Shown: positions 23,774-31,546, numbered from the stretch's first letter. The stretch is 57,680 nucleotides of DNA from Bilamarchaeum sp040758595 (GCA_040758595.1 JBFLVJ010000010.1:1-57680); one strand, 5' to 3'. A program made the numbers and translations. The notes: a model not told the origin generated them from the letters alone.

Positions 23774-25072
23774 ATGTCAAAGAAAGTGGAATGGTACAGC
23801 GAATTCGTAGACTTTGGATACAAGCCGGCGAAGGACGATCTCGTCTGCCTCTTCTACTTCGAGCCCGACAAAGGCATATCTGTCAAGGAGGCCCTGGGGA
23901 GGATAGCATCCGAGAGCTCCACCGGTACATGGACCACGCTCTTCAAGCTCCCGCCCAGGATGAAGAAGCTCCAGGCCATAGCATTCCACGTGGAAGGCAA
24001 CTATGTGAAGGTCGCATATCCGCTGGGCCTATGGGAGGAAGGCAACGCGGTGCAGTTGCTCAGCGGCATAGCGGGCAACATCTTCGGCATGAAGGCCATC
24101 AAGAACCTGAGGCTCATCGACGTCACCCTTCCGAAGGCATACATCAAGCATTTCAAGGGCCCTCATTTCGGCAACGACGGTGTGCGGAGACTAACCGGGA
24201 TCAAGAAAAGGCCGCTGACCGGGGCCGTCCCCAAGCCCAAGATAGGGTTCAGCGCGAAAGAGCATGCGGCGATCGGCTTCGAGACATGGATGGGCGGATT
24301 CGACTTCGTGAAGGACGATGAGAATCTCACATCCACTTCCTTCAACCGGTTCGACGAACGCGTCAGGCTGATGACGAAACTGAGAGACAAGGCCGAGAAG
24401 CTCACCGGAGAGAAGAAAGGCGCATTCATCAACATCACCGCGGATACCGAGACCATGAAGAAGAGGGCTGACCTGCTGGCAGACAACGGATGGACCTACG
24501 CGATGATAGATGTCGTCGTGGCAGGGACCGCTTCGGTGATGACCCTGAGGGATCATTGCTCTGACCTCGGATTGGCGATACACGCCCACAGGGCCATGCA
24601 CGCCTCATTCGACAGGAACCCCAAGCACGGCATGACAATGCAGTTCATCGCGAAGATGAACCGCCTGGTGGGGGTGAGCCAGATACACACCGGCACCGCG
24701 GTCGGAAAGCTGGTTGGAAGCAAGGTGGAGGTCGCCGCCCTGGCGGATGTCCTGAGGGAGAAGCATACGAAGCCGCTCAAGCACATCCTCATGGAGCAGG
24801 ACTGGGGCCACATCAAGAGCGCCTTCCCGGTAGCATCCGGAGGCCTCCATCCAGGTCTGGTCCCGGACGTCCTAGACATCTACGGGAACGAACTTGTCCT
24901 GCTCGTCAGCGGCGGCATCCACGGCCACCCGAAAGGGACCAGGGCCGGCGCCAAAGCCACCATTCAGGCCATAGAAGCCCATGATGAAGGGCTCACGCTG
25001 GAAGAGAAGGCCAAAAACCACAAGGAGCTGAGGGAGGCTTTGGAGAAATGGGGGCACCTCAAGCCGAAGTGA
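23774..25072 (+). CDS. rbcL: form III RuBisCO large subunit
   Basis: 432 residues, the length of archaeal form III enzymes. Active-site residues are all present: Lys154 (GAVPKPKIGF), the carbamylated Lys180 with Asp182/Glu183 (GGFDFVKDDENL), HAHRAMHASFDR, loop 6 TGTAVGKLVGS, and the phosphate-binding VASGGLHPG and VSGGIHGHPKG. In archaea this enzyme converts ribulose-1,5-bisphosphate from AMP salvage plus CO2 to two 3-phosphoglycerates. TTTTTATT about 26 nt before the ATG suggests a leaderless mRNA. The other AMP-pathway enzymes are not in the window. Confidence 0.95.
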   Translation: MSKKVEWYSEFVDFGYKPAKDDLVCLFYFEPDKGISVKEALGRIASESSTGTWTTLFKLPPRMKKLQAIAFHVEGNYVKVAYPLGLWEEGNAVQLLSGIAGNIFGMKAIKNLRLIDVTLPKAYIKHFKGPHFGNDGVRRLTGIKKRPLTGAVPKPKIGFSAKEHAAIGFETWMGGFDFVKDDENLTSTSFNRFDERVRLMTKLRDKAEKLTGEKKGAFINITADTETMKKRADLLADNGWTYAMIDVVVAGTASVMTLRDHCSDLGLAIHAHRAMHASFDRNPKHGMTMQFIAKMNRLVGVSQIHTGTAVGKLVGSKVEVAALADVLREKHTKPLKHILMEQDWGHIKSAFPVASGGLHPGLVPDVLDIYGNELVLLVSGGIHGHPKGTRAGAKATIQAIEAHDEGLTLEEKAKNHKELREALEKWGHLKPK

Positions 25073-25242
25073 AATGCTGTCCTAAGTGCAAGCGGCTGGT
25101 GGAAGCGAAAGACTACATGAACCCGGCGATCCTCGGGCTCATGGAATCGGTCCTGCCGAAAATCTACTGCCGCTGCGGCTATCGCGGCCTTCCCATCGAG
25201 ATGTCGAAGAGCGATTATGAGAAGTGGCTGAAGTCTGGTTGA
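25048..25242 (+). CDS. zinc-ribbon protein overlapping rbcL
   Basis: 64 residues, starting inside the last eight codons of rbcL in another frame. Cys pairs CCPKC and CRCG (about residues 11-14 and 42-44) form a zinc ribbon; the tail is EMSKSDYEKWLKSG. Translational coupling to RuBisCO suggests a related role, but none is known. Downstream (25243-25398) is G+C-rich DNA with a T7 run at 25338-25344 that may terminate the transcript, then the promoter of the next operon. Confidence 0.6.
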   Translation: MGAPQAEVKCCPKCKRLVEAKDYMNPAILGLMESVLPKIYCRCGYRGLPIEMSKSDYEKWLKSG

Positions 25243-25358
25243 GCTGATTCCGGGGTCCGGGCGGGGACGTCCGAGTCGGCGGCCGGTCTTCAGGCGATGC
25301 GGGAGCGCTAGGCCGGGATGCGGGGTCGGCCTGGGCTTTTTTTCGCGGAACGCCGCTT

Positions 25359-25385
25359 TCTTTATAAATGTAATACATGTAATAC
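25359..25385 (+). promoter_or_regulatory. TATA box and direct repeats before the RHH/PIN pair
   Basis: TTTATAAAT (25361-25369) is followed at once by two direct copies of TGTAATAC (25369-25376 and 25378-25385), nine bases apart. The first ATG of the antitoxin is at 25399. The repeats span the expected transcription start and are a plausible antitoxin operator. Confidence 0.45.
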
Positions 25386-25398
25386 GCATGGCGATCAC

Positions 25399-25596
25399 AT
25401 GATGTATACGATCCGAAACGTGAGCCCCCGGACCAAGGAGCTGCTCAACCGCTACGCCGAAGAGCACAACCTGACGATGGCAGAAGCATTGGGCCAGCTG
25501 GTGGATTACGGGGTGGAATACCACATGCAGAACAAGAGGAACCCGAAGAGATACGCCGACGTGAAAGGCGCTATGGCAGGCCTTCCGGAGTGGTGA
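25399..25596 (+). CDS. ribbon-helix-helix antitoxin (VapB-like)
   Basis: 65 residues (ATG 25399, or 25402). MMYTIRNVSPRTKELLNRYA and EEHNLTMAEALGQLVDYGVE form an RHH DNA-binding domain. It resembles the antitoxin at 33099 (FAVRNLDEKTKREIQAYAED, SIAEAIRDLVFYGL) in sequence and position, so the two pairs share ancestry. The downstream PIN gene starts three bases after the stop. Confidence 0.7.
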   Translation: MMYTIRNVSPRTKELLNRYAEEHNLTMAEALGQLVDYGVEYHMQNKRNPKRYADVKGAMAGLPEW

Positions 25597-25598
25597 GC

Positions 25599-25937
25599 AT
25601 GATAGCGACGACTACGGCTTTCTGGATGGCATTCTTCGACCCCGAAGACCCGAAGCATTCTAAGGCCCGCTCGGACGTCCTCGTTTTCGACAGGGAAAGG
25701 ATATTGGTCAGCCAGCTGGTGGCCGCCGAGGTCGTCCTCTGGCTGGACGAAAAGAAAAAGCACAAGGAATGGTTCCTGGACTACGTCCAGAACACCGCGA
25801 ACACCCGGATCTTCCATTTCGGCAAGGAAGAGTTCTCGAAGATAGCCGAGATCAGCTCTAAGAGCCATCTCTCGCTCGCAGAGGCCAGCGTCGAGTACCT
25901 CAGGACCGAATTGAACTGCGATGTCACAGAGTATTGA
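25599..25937 (+). CDS. PIN-domain toxin with lost catalytic residues
   Basis: 112 residues, aligned end to end with the intact PIN protein at 33350. The first catalytic Asp (LLDSS there) is Thr here (MIATTTAFWMAFF). The Glu of helix 3 is kept (VAAEVVLWL). The third acidic residue is Glu instead of Asp (LSLAEAS versus LSFVDCS), and the final TFD segment is missing. This suggests an inactive PIN toxin or one with another role. It overlaps the end of the convergent RNA-binding gene. Confidence 0.65.
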   Translation: MIATTTAFWMAFFDPEDPKHSKARSDVLVFDRERILVSQLVAAEVVLWLDEKKKHKEWFLDYVQNTANTRIFHFGKEEFSKIAEISSKSHLSLAEASVEYLRTELNCDVTEY

Positions 25938-26358
25938 CCATGTTCCTGCATCGCTTCTTGGGGATGTGATTCTTCAATTTGCCGTCCTTCGCATCATAAT
26001 AGCCCATGCCCACGGTGAAGCCCTTGTGTCGGACCGCAATCCACATGGATCTCTGGCCTAATGCCATCTTCCCGAGGCCGCGCCCAAGCGCGAACTCCCT
26101 CGCCTTCGGAGCGTCCACCTCGACGAAATTTTTGGTCGCCAGGTGGCCGAAGTTCTGGATGAATGAGTTGGTGGGGTTGAAGCCGGGGTCGCAGGCCGCA
26201 TATCCCTTCTCGCCCTTGATGTCTGATTTGATGATATCCGAGTTGCCCGCGCGCACCCCATGATGGAAGAAAATCCGCACGCCCGGCGGCAGCGCGATGC
26301 CGAAGTGATTGAGCAGGTATTTCCTGAAGTTCTTCTCCTTGTTGCCTATGAACGCCAT
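25924..26358 (-). CDS. stand-alone Fmu/RsmF-type RNA-binding (PUA-like) domain
   Basis: 144 residues. The C-terminus (GFTVGMGYYDAKDGKLKNHI then PKKR) fits the RNA-binding domain that normally follows the catalytic domain in NOL1/NOP2/Fmu methyltransferases. It starts one base after the stop of the NSUN gene at 26360, so it looks like the second half of that enzyme encoded separately. A parallel arrangement exists at 40989-42409. RNA binding is inferred from the family, not demonstrated. Confidence 0.55.
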   Translation of the reverse strand: MAFIGNKEKNFRKYLLNHFGIALPPGVRIFFHHGVRAGNSDIIKSDIKGEKGYAACDPGFNPTNSFIQNFGHLATKNFVEVDAPKAREFALGRGLGKMALGQRSMWIAVRHKGFTVGMGYYDAKDGKLKNHIPKKRCRNMVNTL

Positions 26359-26359
26359 C

Positions 26360-27229
26360 CTATCCCTTCCTGATTTTCGCCATGAAGAACCCCTCGCTGG
26401 AGAGATGCTGAGGGTATATCCTGCGGACCTTGGAGAACTCCTCCCCGAAATCGCTTATCCCTCTCTCGTGCGGGAAATCGAGCGCGATATCCTCCAATCC
26501 CGCCCCGCTTCGGCTCTCGAGAACGTGTTTGACGACTTCCTCGTTCTCCTCTTTTGCGTAGGTGCAGGTGGAATAGACCATGACGCCTCCGGGCTTCAGG
26601 GCGTCGTATGCTTTCTCTATCATGGCCTTCTGTAGGATGGATATCTTCGAAGAGTTCTCAGGCTCCCAGCGTGAGGATGCGCTCGCCCCGCTCCCCAAAG
26701 CAGTACAGGGCGCATCCAACAATACCCTGTCGAACCTCTCCTTCCAGGGGAGCCTGCTGCCGTCCAAATCGGTGACTATGCAATTGAGGATGTTGAGCCG
26801 GTTGATGGTGGAGTATATGGCCGATATCTTCTCTTTCTTCAAATCGTTGCCCACTAGAACGCCCTTGTTCTCCATCAGGGCGGCCATGTGCGAGAGCTTG
26901 GATCCGGGCGCAGATGCGACATCCAGAACAGTCTCGCCGGACACAGGACCCAGAACCAGCGAAACCAGTATGGATGGCAGGCTCTGGGGGTGTATCAGGC
27001 CCAGGAAATACTCCCACGTCCTGCCTATCTGGAAGCTCTCCTGGAACTCGAAGGCATGGCCGCAGTATGGCACCATCGCCTTCTTGAGGCCGGATCTGGA
27101 TGAGAACTCCTCCGGAGATATCTTGATGGTATTGACGCGGAAGAACTGCTTCTGGATGCGGAAAGCTGCCATGGCTGTCTCTGCATCTGTGTAGGATGAT
27201 AGCCATTCCAGGTACGCTCGCTCCTCCAT
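26360..27229 (-). CDS. NOL1/NOP2/Sun-family RNA m5C methyltransferase
   Basis: 289 residues. SAM site VLDVASAPGSKLSHMAAL, motif IV LLDAPCTALG (Cys) and motif VI VYSTCTYAKEENEEVV with the catalytic Cys, plus the N-terminal FFRVNTIKI region. It methylates C5 of cytosine in rRNA or tRNA; the target is not deducible. ATG 27229 (MEERAYLEWL) is preferred to 27253 because TATTAAAT lies about 27 nt upstream. The usual C-terminal RNA-binding domain is encoded by the next gene. Confidence 0.9.
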   Translation of the reverse strand: MEERAYLEWLSSYTDAETAMAAFRIQKQFFRVNTIKISPEEFSSRSGLKKAMVPYCGHAFEFQESFQIGRTWEYFLGLIHPQSLPSILVSLVLGPVSGETVLDVASAPGSKLSHMAALMENKGVLVGNDLKKEKISAIYSTINRLNILNCIVTDLDGSRLPWKERFDRVLLDAPCTALGSGASASSRWEPENSSKISILQKAMIEKAYDALKPGGVMVYSTCTYAKEENEEVVKHVLESRSGAGLEDIALDFPHERGISDFGEEFSKVRRIYPQHLSSEGFFMAKIRKG

Positions 27230-27343
27230 ATTGTTGGATGGGCTCGGAAACATTTAATAGAGGATGATAAACCACCGTGTGCGGCGTGTTTTCAGAGTGA
27301 ATTCGAAAAAACATTTAAAAACCTGATTGGAGTATCCCACTCT

Positions 27344-27610
27344 ATGAAATCTCCCAAACACCACAGGATTTTCAGCATCGTCTTAGGCACAGGACTTCTG
27401 ATCATGGGGAGCTTCTTCGTTCTGCCGTTGATGGTGGCCGCTTACATGCTGGGCCTCATGCTCATCGGATTCGGCGCAGAGCCGAGGATGGCAGATGAAG
27501 CAGAGGCAGCTTTCAAGAGCAGCCCGTCCGCGAAGCCTCCGGTCATGAGCGCATCCCCAAGGCCTAAAAACACGAAATCCAGGAAGAAGCCGTCCCGAAG
27601 GAAGAAGTGA
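27344..27610 (+). CDS. small membrane protein with basic tail
   Basis: 88 residues. Two hydrophobic stretches (IFSIVLGTGLLIMGSFFVL and MVAAYMLGLMLIGFG) span about residues 9-45, followed by a Pro/Ser/Lys-rich tail ending SRKKPSRRKK. TTTAAAAA lies about 27 nt before the ATG. Likely a two-pass membrane protein with a cytoplasmic basic tail; no family recognised. Confidence 0.6.
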   Translation: MKSPKHHRIFSIVLGTGLLIMGSFFVLPLMVAAYMLGLMLIGFGAEPRMADEAEAAFKSSPSAKPPVMSASPRPKNTKSRKKPSRRKK

Positions 27611-27681
27611 GCTTCGGTTCCGGGCGCAGAAAAACACATCGCATTTATTCTTTCTTTTGAATCCCTTTTCCTGGTGGTCAT

Positions 27682-28296
27682 ATGGATAGAACGATACTGC
27701 TCATCGTAGCCATGGCGCTTTTCACGGCCGGATGCACCGGCGAGAAGCCTATCGGTGGGGATATGGACGAACACGGCTGCCTGATATCCGCAGGCTATTC
27801 CTGGTGCGAAGAGAAACAGAGGTGCCTTCGGACCTGGGAGGAGCAGTGCGGGCAGGATGCAAGCGTCTTCGATTTCCAGTCATGCGCAGAAGCGAGCGGG
27901 GCGGTGATGGAGAGCTATCCGCGCCAATGCGCCTATGGGGGGCAGACATATACCGAAGAGACCTGCAGTTCTGGAGGTGATATCCTCACGCTCGGCGATG
28001 CAATAGGTATAGCTAAGGCGAGCGGATGCGGGGACCGACTCGACATCAGATGCGTATGCCCTGAAGGGTATGACAAGAACGGAGGGTCATGCGACCCTTC
28101 GTGCTATAAGAGCGTTCCGCCTTGCCTGGCGCCCTCGATGAGGTGCCAACCGACATATCTCTGCAACGAGATCACCGGCACATACTGGCTCGGGACGACC
28201 ATCGAGAAGGAAGGCTGCATGCCCGCATGCGTGGTTTTCCTTGAGAATCGGAGCGCAGAAATAAACTGGAGATGCATGGGGGCGTTACCCGGATGA
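27682..28296 (+). CDS. Cys-rich secreted lipoprotein
   Basis: 204 residues. Signal peptide and lipobox in MDRTILLIVAMALFTAGCTG. About 20 cysteines follow, with the segment DEHGCLISAGYSWCEEKQRC shared with the lipoprotein at 30696-31475 (DEHGCIGSAGYSWCDTLQEC). Both also share GCMPACVVF/GCNPACVVF and S-A-E-x-N-W-R-C-x-G. The two are paralogues with different middle parts. Probably disulfide-rich and cell-surface bound; function unknown. GGTGG ten bases before the ATG may be a ribosome site. Confidence 0.7.
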   Translation: MDRTILLIVAMALFTAGCTGEKPIGGDMDEHGCLISAGYSWCEEKQRCLRTWEEQCGQDASVFDFQSCAEASGAVMESYPRQCAYGGQTYTEETCSSGGDILTLGDAIGIAKASGCGDRLDIRCVCPEGYDKNGGSCDPSCYKSVPPCLAPSMRCQPTYLCNEITGTYWLGTTIEKEGCMPACVVFLENRSAEINWRCMGALPG

Positions 28297-28351
28297 CCGG
28301 AACATTCTAAAGGCAAGAGGGAGAATAGGACATCAATAGTAGGTGTGAACA

Positions 28352-28546
28352 ATGGTTGAAGGTACAGTGAAGTTTTTCAACACGACGAAGCAGTTCGGTT
28401 TCATTACCGGCGATGATGGGAAAGAGTATTTCGTCCATGTGACCGGGCTCGCTCCGGGGACGAATATCAAAGAGGGCGACAAGGTCAGATTCGAGGTCGT
28501 CCAGGGCGATCGCGGCCCGAAAGCAGAGAAAGTCGAGAAGCTCTGA
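28352..28546 (+). CDS. cspA: cold-shock domain protein
   Basis: 64 residues, a single OB-fold cold-shock domain: MVEGTVKFFNTTKQFGFITG contains RNP1, and EYFVHVTGL contains RNP2. RNP1 has Q in place of the usual G (KQFGFI), RNP2 has V-H-V. Binds single-stranded RNA/DNA. AGGTGTGA eight bases before the ATG is a ribosome site. Cold-shock proteins are patchy in archaea, so ancient or recent transfer from bacteria is possible. Confidence 0.92.
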   Translation: MVEGTVKFFNTTKQFGFITGDDGKEYFVHVTGLAPGTNIKEGDKVRFEVVQGDRGPKAEKVEKL

Positions 28547-28639
28547 AGCCTTCTCGTCTTCTTACTTTTCCATTTCCCCAGACTGGTTTTTCTTTAATCG
28601 CAGCATATTTAATCATAAGGTTACACATACACCCAGTAT

Positions 28640-29062
28640 ATGGCAGGCGACAACCAAAGGACCGCTTATCCCTTCGCCGAGAGAGCCAGGGCTCTTGTCA
28701 ATGGCTTCAGGAACGCCGAGCCCCTGCTAGAGGTGGCAAGGAAGGGTATCTCCGGCAGGTATGAGCTTACCGAAAAGCAGAGGCTCAAATACTCGCGCAG
28801 GATAGCCAAGGCATATCCCCACCTCTATCCGGCCAACCGCGCCGAGATTGATTACGTAATCGAGAACTTCTCCACATTCCCCACCCAAGTACAGAAGGAG
28901 GCCTTGCACCACCTGTCGGCCAACATAGGGAGGCTGGATGAGATAGTAGTGGATGCTTATTGCGAGATGCCGAGCGGGGGCTCCGGCATATACCATTCAT
29001 GGGTGAGGACACGTGACAGAGTCCGCAAGCTGGTGGCAGAGAACGCGCATATGCTCGTATGA
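28640..29062 (+). CDS. hypothetical helical protein, 140 residues
   Basis: Basic, helical protein (ARALVNGFRNAEPLLEVARK, LKYSRRIAKAYPHLYPANRA), with no membrane segments. ATTTAATCA (about 28608-28616) lies 28 nt before the ATG, consistent with a leaderless start. The next gene follows after ten bases and is likely cotranscribed. Family not recognised. Confidence 0.5.
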   Translation: MAGDNQRTAYPFAERARALVNGFRNAEPLLEVARKGISGRYELTEKQRLKYSRRIAKAYPHLYPANRAEIDYVIENFSTFPTQVQKEALHHLSANIGRLDEIVVDAYCEMPSGGSGIYHSWVRTRDRVRKLVAENAHMLV

Positions 29063-29071
29063 GTTGATGAT

Positions 29072-29395
29072 ATGATTGTGAAGCCCAAGAACAGGATCGA
29101 AACGATAACCTTGGAGCTCCAGAAGCTCGGCAGGAAACCGTTCACGTTCAAGGAATGCCCGGGGATACTCGCCATGGTGGTGGCGGGCGACCCCAGGCTG
29201 GGAACCGCGGGGGCTGAAAGCGGGAACGTCCTCATAAAAGGCCATGAAGGCTCGCTGGCGCAACGCCTGAAAGGACTCAGCATGGATGCCAGGGTGAACT
29301 CGGTCGAGCTTTTCCTGGACTCTCTGTCTAGACCAGAGCAAGGCAGGCCGTTCGCCAGATGCAACGGGATGGCCGAGGGTCCCAAGAAGGGCTAG
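29072..29395 (+). CDS. hypothetical protein, paralogue of the gene at 29944
   Basis: 107 residues. KPFTFKECPGILAMVVAGD and LIKGHEGSLAQRLKGLSMDA correspond to RQFSFKNCPAIMKMAMDADG and MIRHETAIKRLIDGLPLEEQ in the gene at 29944, followed in both by a V-x-x-x-E-x-F/Y-L-x-S-L ending. The pair is separated by a lipoprotein gene on the other strand. No known domain. GATGAT precedes the ATG. Confidence 0.55.
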   Translation: MIVKPKNRIETITLELQKLGRKPFTFKECPGILAMVVAGDPRLGTAGAESGNVLIKGHEGSLAQRLKGLSMDARVNSVELFLDSLSRPEQGRPFARCNGMAEGPKKG

Positions 29396-29859
29396 CCGTA
29401 TACGGTCGTATCCTCAGTAATGCTCTGGATGCGATCCCCTGTTCCCACTGTGAGGATCGCTTCCAGGGTGCCGGTTTTGCCGACTTCGACTCCGACCCAT
29501 CCCTCGAATGCCTCGTCTGTGGATAGCTGAGCGTTCCAGGATACCTCATTCCCTTCTACGACATGCCCTCCTGAAGCGCTTGAGAAACTGGTCCCTTCCG
29601 GCAGCATGAATGATATCTCCGCATCAGAGCGAGGTCCCTGATTGACGACCTCGAAGTAGTACACCGTGCTGCCCCCGAAATCGACCGGATCCTCCGAGTC
29701 GTACATGTAAAGATAGAATGACGACAAGCCGGTGGGGATCACGTCATCCTGGGCAGGGGGGAGGCTATCGCCAGGTGGGGCTTCGGGAAGACTCTCCGGG
29801 GTCAAACCGCAGCAGCCTGCGGATACCGCCAAAATCAATGCGAGGAGGTGTGTCTTCAT
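29392..29859 (-). CDS. secreted lipoprotein with a DUF11/CARDB-like beta domain
   Basis: 155 residues. Signal peptide with lipobox in MKTHLLALILAVSAGCCGL, a short Pro-rich linker, then an Ig-like beta sandwich (TVYYFEVVNQGPRSDAEISF, MLPEGTSFSSASGG, VSWNAQLS) of the kind seen in DUF11/CARDB adhesion domains. Likely a small surface-anchored protein. It sits between two paralogous genes on the opposite strand. Confidence 0.7.
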   Translation of the reverse strand: MKTHLLALILAVSAGCCGLTPESLPEAPPGDSLPPAQDDVIPTGLSSFYLYMYDSEDPVDFGGSTVYYFEVVNQGPRSDAEISFMLPEGTSFSSASGGHVVEGNEVSWNAQLSTDEAFEGWVGVEVGKTGTLEAILTVGTGDRIQSITEDTTVYG

Positions 29860-29943
29860 GCGGATGGATCGCAGGAAAAGATTTTATTGCTTCCAGTAAA
29901 CGATTTTAAATTGTGGCTGGATAATGTCTATCCTGGTGATTGG

Positions 29944-30261
29944 ATGCAGAAAAACCCGCGGAATCCTCAGATAGAGACGGCACTCGCCGCCCTCAAATGG
30001 AGGCAGTTCAGCTTCAAGAACTGTCCTGCTATCATGAAGATGGCCATGGATGCCGACGGAAGAGACCGCCTCGAAGGCTCTGCCAGGCATCAGATAATGA
30101 TCAGGCACGAGACCGCCATAAAAAGGCTGATAGACGGCCTTCCGCTTGAAGAGCAAGTGTTGGCCATCGAAAAATACCTCCGGTCTTTGGCTGCCGACAT
30201 AACCGCGAAAATCAGGAAACCCATGGCCGGGAAAGAACCTAAGACAGACAGGTTGGACTGA
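29944..30261 (+). CDS. hypothetical protein, paralogue of the gene at 29072
   Basis: 105 residues from ATG 29944 (MQKNPRNPQIETALAALKW). TTTAAATT (about 29904-29911) supports this start over a longer reading. Shares the F-S/T-F-K-x-C-P-x-I core and C-terminal helix with the gene at 29072. The stop overlaps the ATG of the HTH gene by one base, so the two are coupled and possibly functional partners. Confidence 0.55.
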   Translation: MQKNPRNPQIETALAALKWRQFSFKNCPAIMKMAMDADGRDRLEGSARHQIMIRHETAIKRLIDGLPLEEQVLAIEKYLRSLAADITAKIRKPMAGKEPKTDRLD

Positions 30262-30665
30262 TGAGGACTCTTGTCGCTGCCAGAGAGCATCGGGAGAGGA
30301 ATCAGGCGATAACCCGGATGCGCGATGATGGGGTGCCGATGGCCGAGGTGGCCAGGAGATTCGGCATGACCAGAGAGAGGGCCAGGCAGATCTACGAGCA
30401 GTTCAAGGACGGCGAGATGGAGGATCCCCATAGCCTGCGATTCCTCAAGGGGAAAGCGCTCAACTGCGTGAGGAGAGCGGTCGGGCTGGATAACCCCGCG
30501 CTGATAGACCTCGTATCCTGGATGAGACGGATGAACGAGGAATCGAACTGGAAAGTGGAGATGCTCAAGATCAAGTCGGTCGGGTATCGGAGCGTCAAGG
30601 AAGTGGAGAGGTTCTGCCGCGAGAGGGGCGTCCCTGAGGACGTCCTGAACCCGAAGCTTAAATAA
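30261..30665 (+). CDS. sigma-region-4-like HTH protein with an alpha-CTD-like C-terminus
   Basis: 134 residues. Residues 25-50 (EVARRFGMTRERARQIYEQF) strongly resemble bacterial sigma-70 region 4.2, including the T-R-E-R-x-R-Q-I recognition helix. Residues 95-125 (LKIKSVGYRSVKEVERFC) resemble the helix-hairpin-helix of the bacterial RNA polymerase alpha C-terminal domain. Between them is a 45-residue helical linker. In an archaeon neither module is expected in basal transcription, so a DNA-binding regulator of phage or bacterial ancestry is the best inference. Coupled to the gene at 29944. Confidence 0.65.
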   Translation: MRTLVAAREHRERNQAITRMRDDGVPMAEVARRFGMTRERARQIYEQFKDGEMEDPHSLRFLKGKALNCVRRAVGLDNPALIDLVSWMRRMNEESNWKVEMLKIKSVGYRSVKEVERFCRERGVPEDVLNPKLK

Positions 30666-30695
30666 CCCCCAGGGGATAAGCTCTCCGGTGATTTT

Positions 30696-31475
30696 CTGAG
30701 ATACATATTGCTTTCTATCGCGCTGTTGCTCGCCCTCGGGTGCACGCAGCAGGTGGCTTGTCCGGCAGACGCAAGACTCTGTCCGGACGGAACTGCAGTC
30801 GGCAGAGTGGGGCCGGACTGCGAATTCGCGCCATGCCCGCAGCTGGTGGGCAACGATTCCGATGAACATGGCTGCATAGGTTCGGCCGGATATTCCTGGT
30901 GCGATACGCTGCAGGAGTGCGTTCGCTCCTGGGAGACCCCATGCCCGATGACCGAGGCGGATGCGCTCGGAATAGCCCGGGAGAACTGCGATGCGGTCGT
31001 CGCGACCGATGCCATGTACAACGAGGATTCCGATACATGGTGGTTCGGGATGGACGTGGACCAGCCCGGCTGCAACCCGGCCTGCGTGGTCTTTGGGAAC
31101 GGGAGCGCAGAGGTGAACTGGAGATGCACCGGCGTGATAGTCTATACCGTGAAGAGCGCCAACAGCTCGCTCGGCGAGATACTGGTGGACAACGGCGGCT
31201 ACACCCTGTACAGGTTCACGCCGGACACCGAAGGCGTGAGCACCTGCTATGATACATGCGAGGCCGACTGGCCGCCTTTGATACTAGGCGGAGACACCAT
31301 ATCCATACCGAACGGCCTTCCAGGAGAGTTCGGCGCGATCATGAGGGTGGATGGTTCTACGCAGGTGACCTACGACGGCATGCCGCTGTATTACTACGCC
31401 GGTGATGATGAACCTGGCGATGTGGATGGTCAAGGCGTCGACGGCAGATGGTACGTGGTCAATCCGTCCGATTGA
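30696..31475 (+). CDS. secreted Cys-rich lipoprotein with a PF03640-type repeat
   Basis: About 259 residues. No ATG or GTG is in frame; CTG 30696 would give (M)RYILLSIALLLALGCTQQ, a full signal peptide and lipobox, with GGTGAT directly upstream; TTG 30708 is the alternative. Modules: CPADARLCPDGTAVG, then DEHGCIGSAGYSWCDTLQEC shared with the gene at 27682, then a secreted-repeat domain (YTLYRFTPDT, CYDTCEADWPP, VTYDGMPLYYYAGDDEPG) like that of bacterial Lipoprotein_15 proteins. Surface location likely; function unknown. A T-rich terminator follows. Confidence 0.7.
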   Translation: MRYILLSIALLLALGCTQQVACPADARLCPDGTAVGRVGPDCEFAPCPQLVGNDSDEHGCIGSAGYSWCDTLQECVRSWETPCPMTEADALGIARENCDAVVATDAMYNEDSDTWWFGMDVDQPGCNPACVVFGNGSAEVNWRCTGVIVYTVKSANSSLGEILVDNGGYTLYRFTPDTEGVSTCYDTCEADWPPLILGGDTISIPNGLPGEFGAIMRVDGSTQVTYDGMPLYYYAGDDEPGDVDGQGVDGRWYVVNPSD

Positions 31476-31497
31476 CCGTTTTTCCTTTTTCCCGTTT
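31476..31497 (+). terminator. T-rich transcription terminator
   Basis: Two T5 runs (CCGTTTTTCCTTTTTCCCG) directly after the lipoprotein stop, typical of archaeal intrinsic termination, which needs no hairpin. A similar run (TCTTTTTTCTTATTTTC) follows the next gene at 31756-31774. Confidence 0.5.
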
Positions 31498-31546
31498 ACA
31501 AAAAGAGTTACAAATGTTCTCTGGGAGCCATTCCCAAGGTGCTGGT

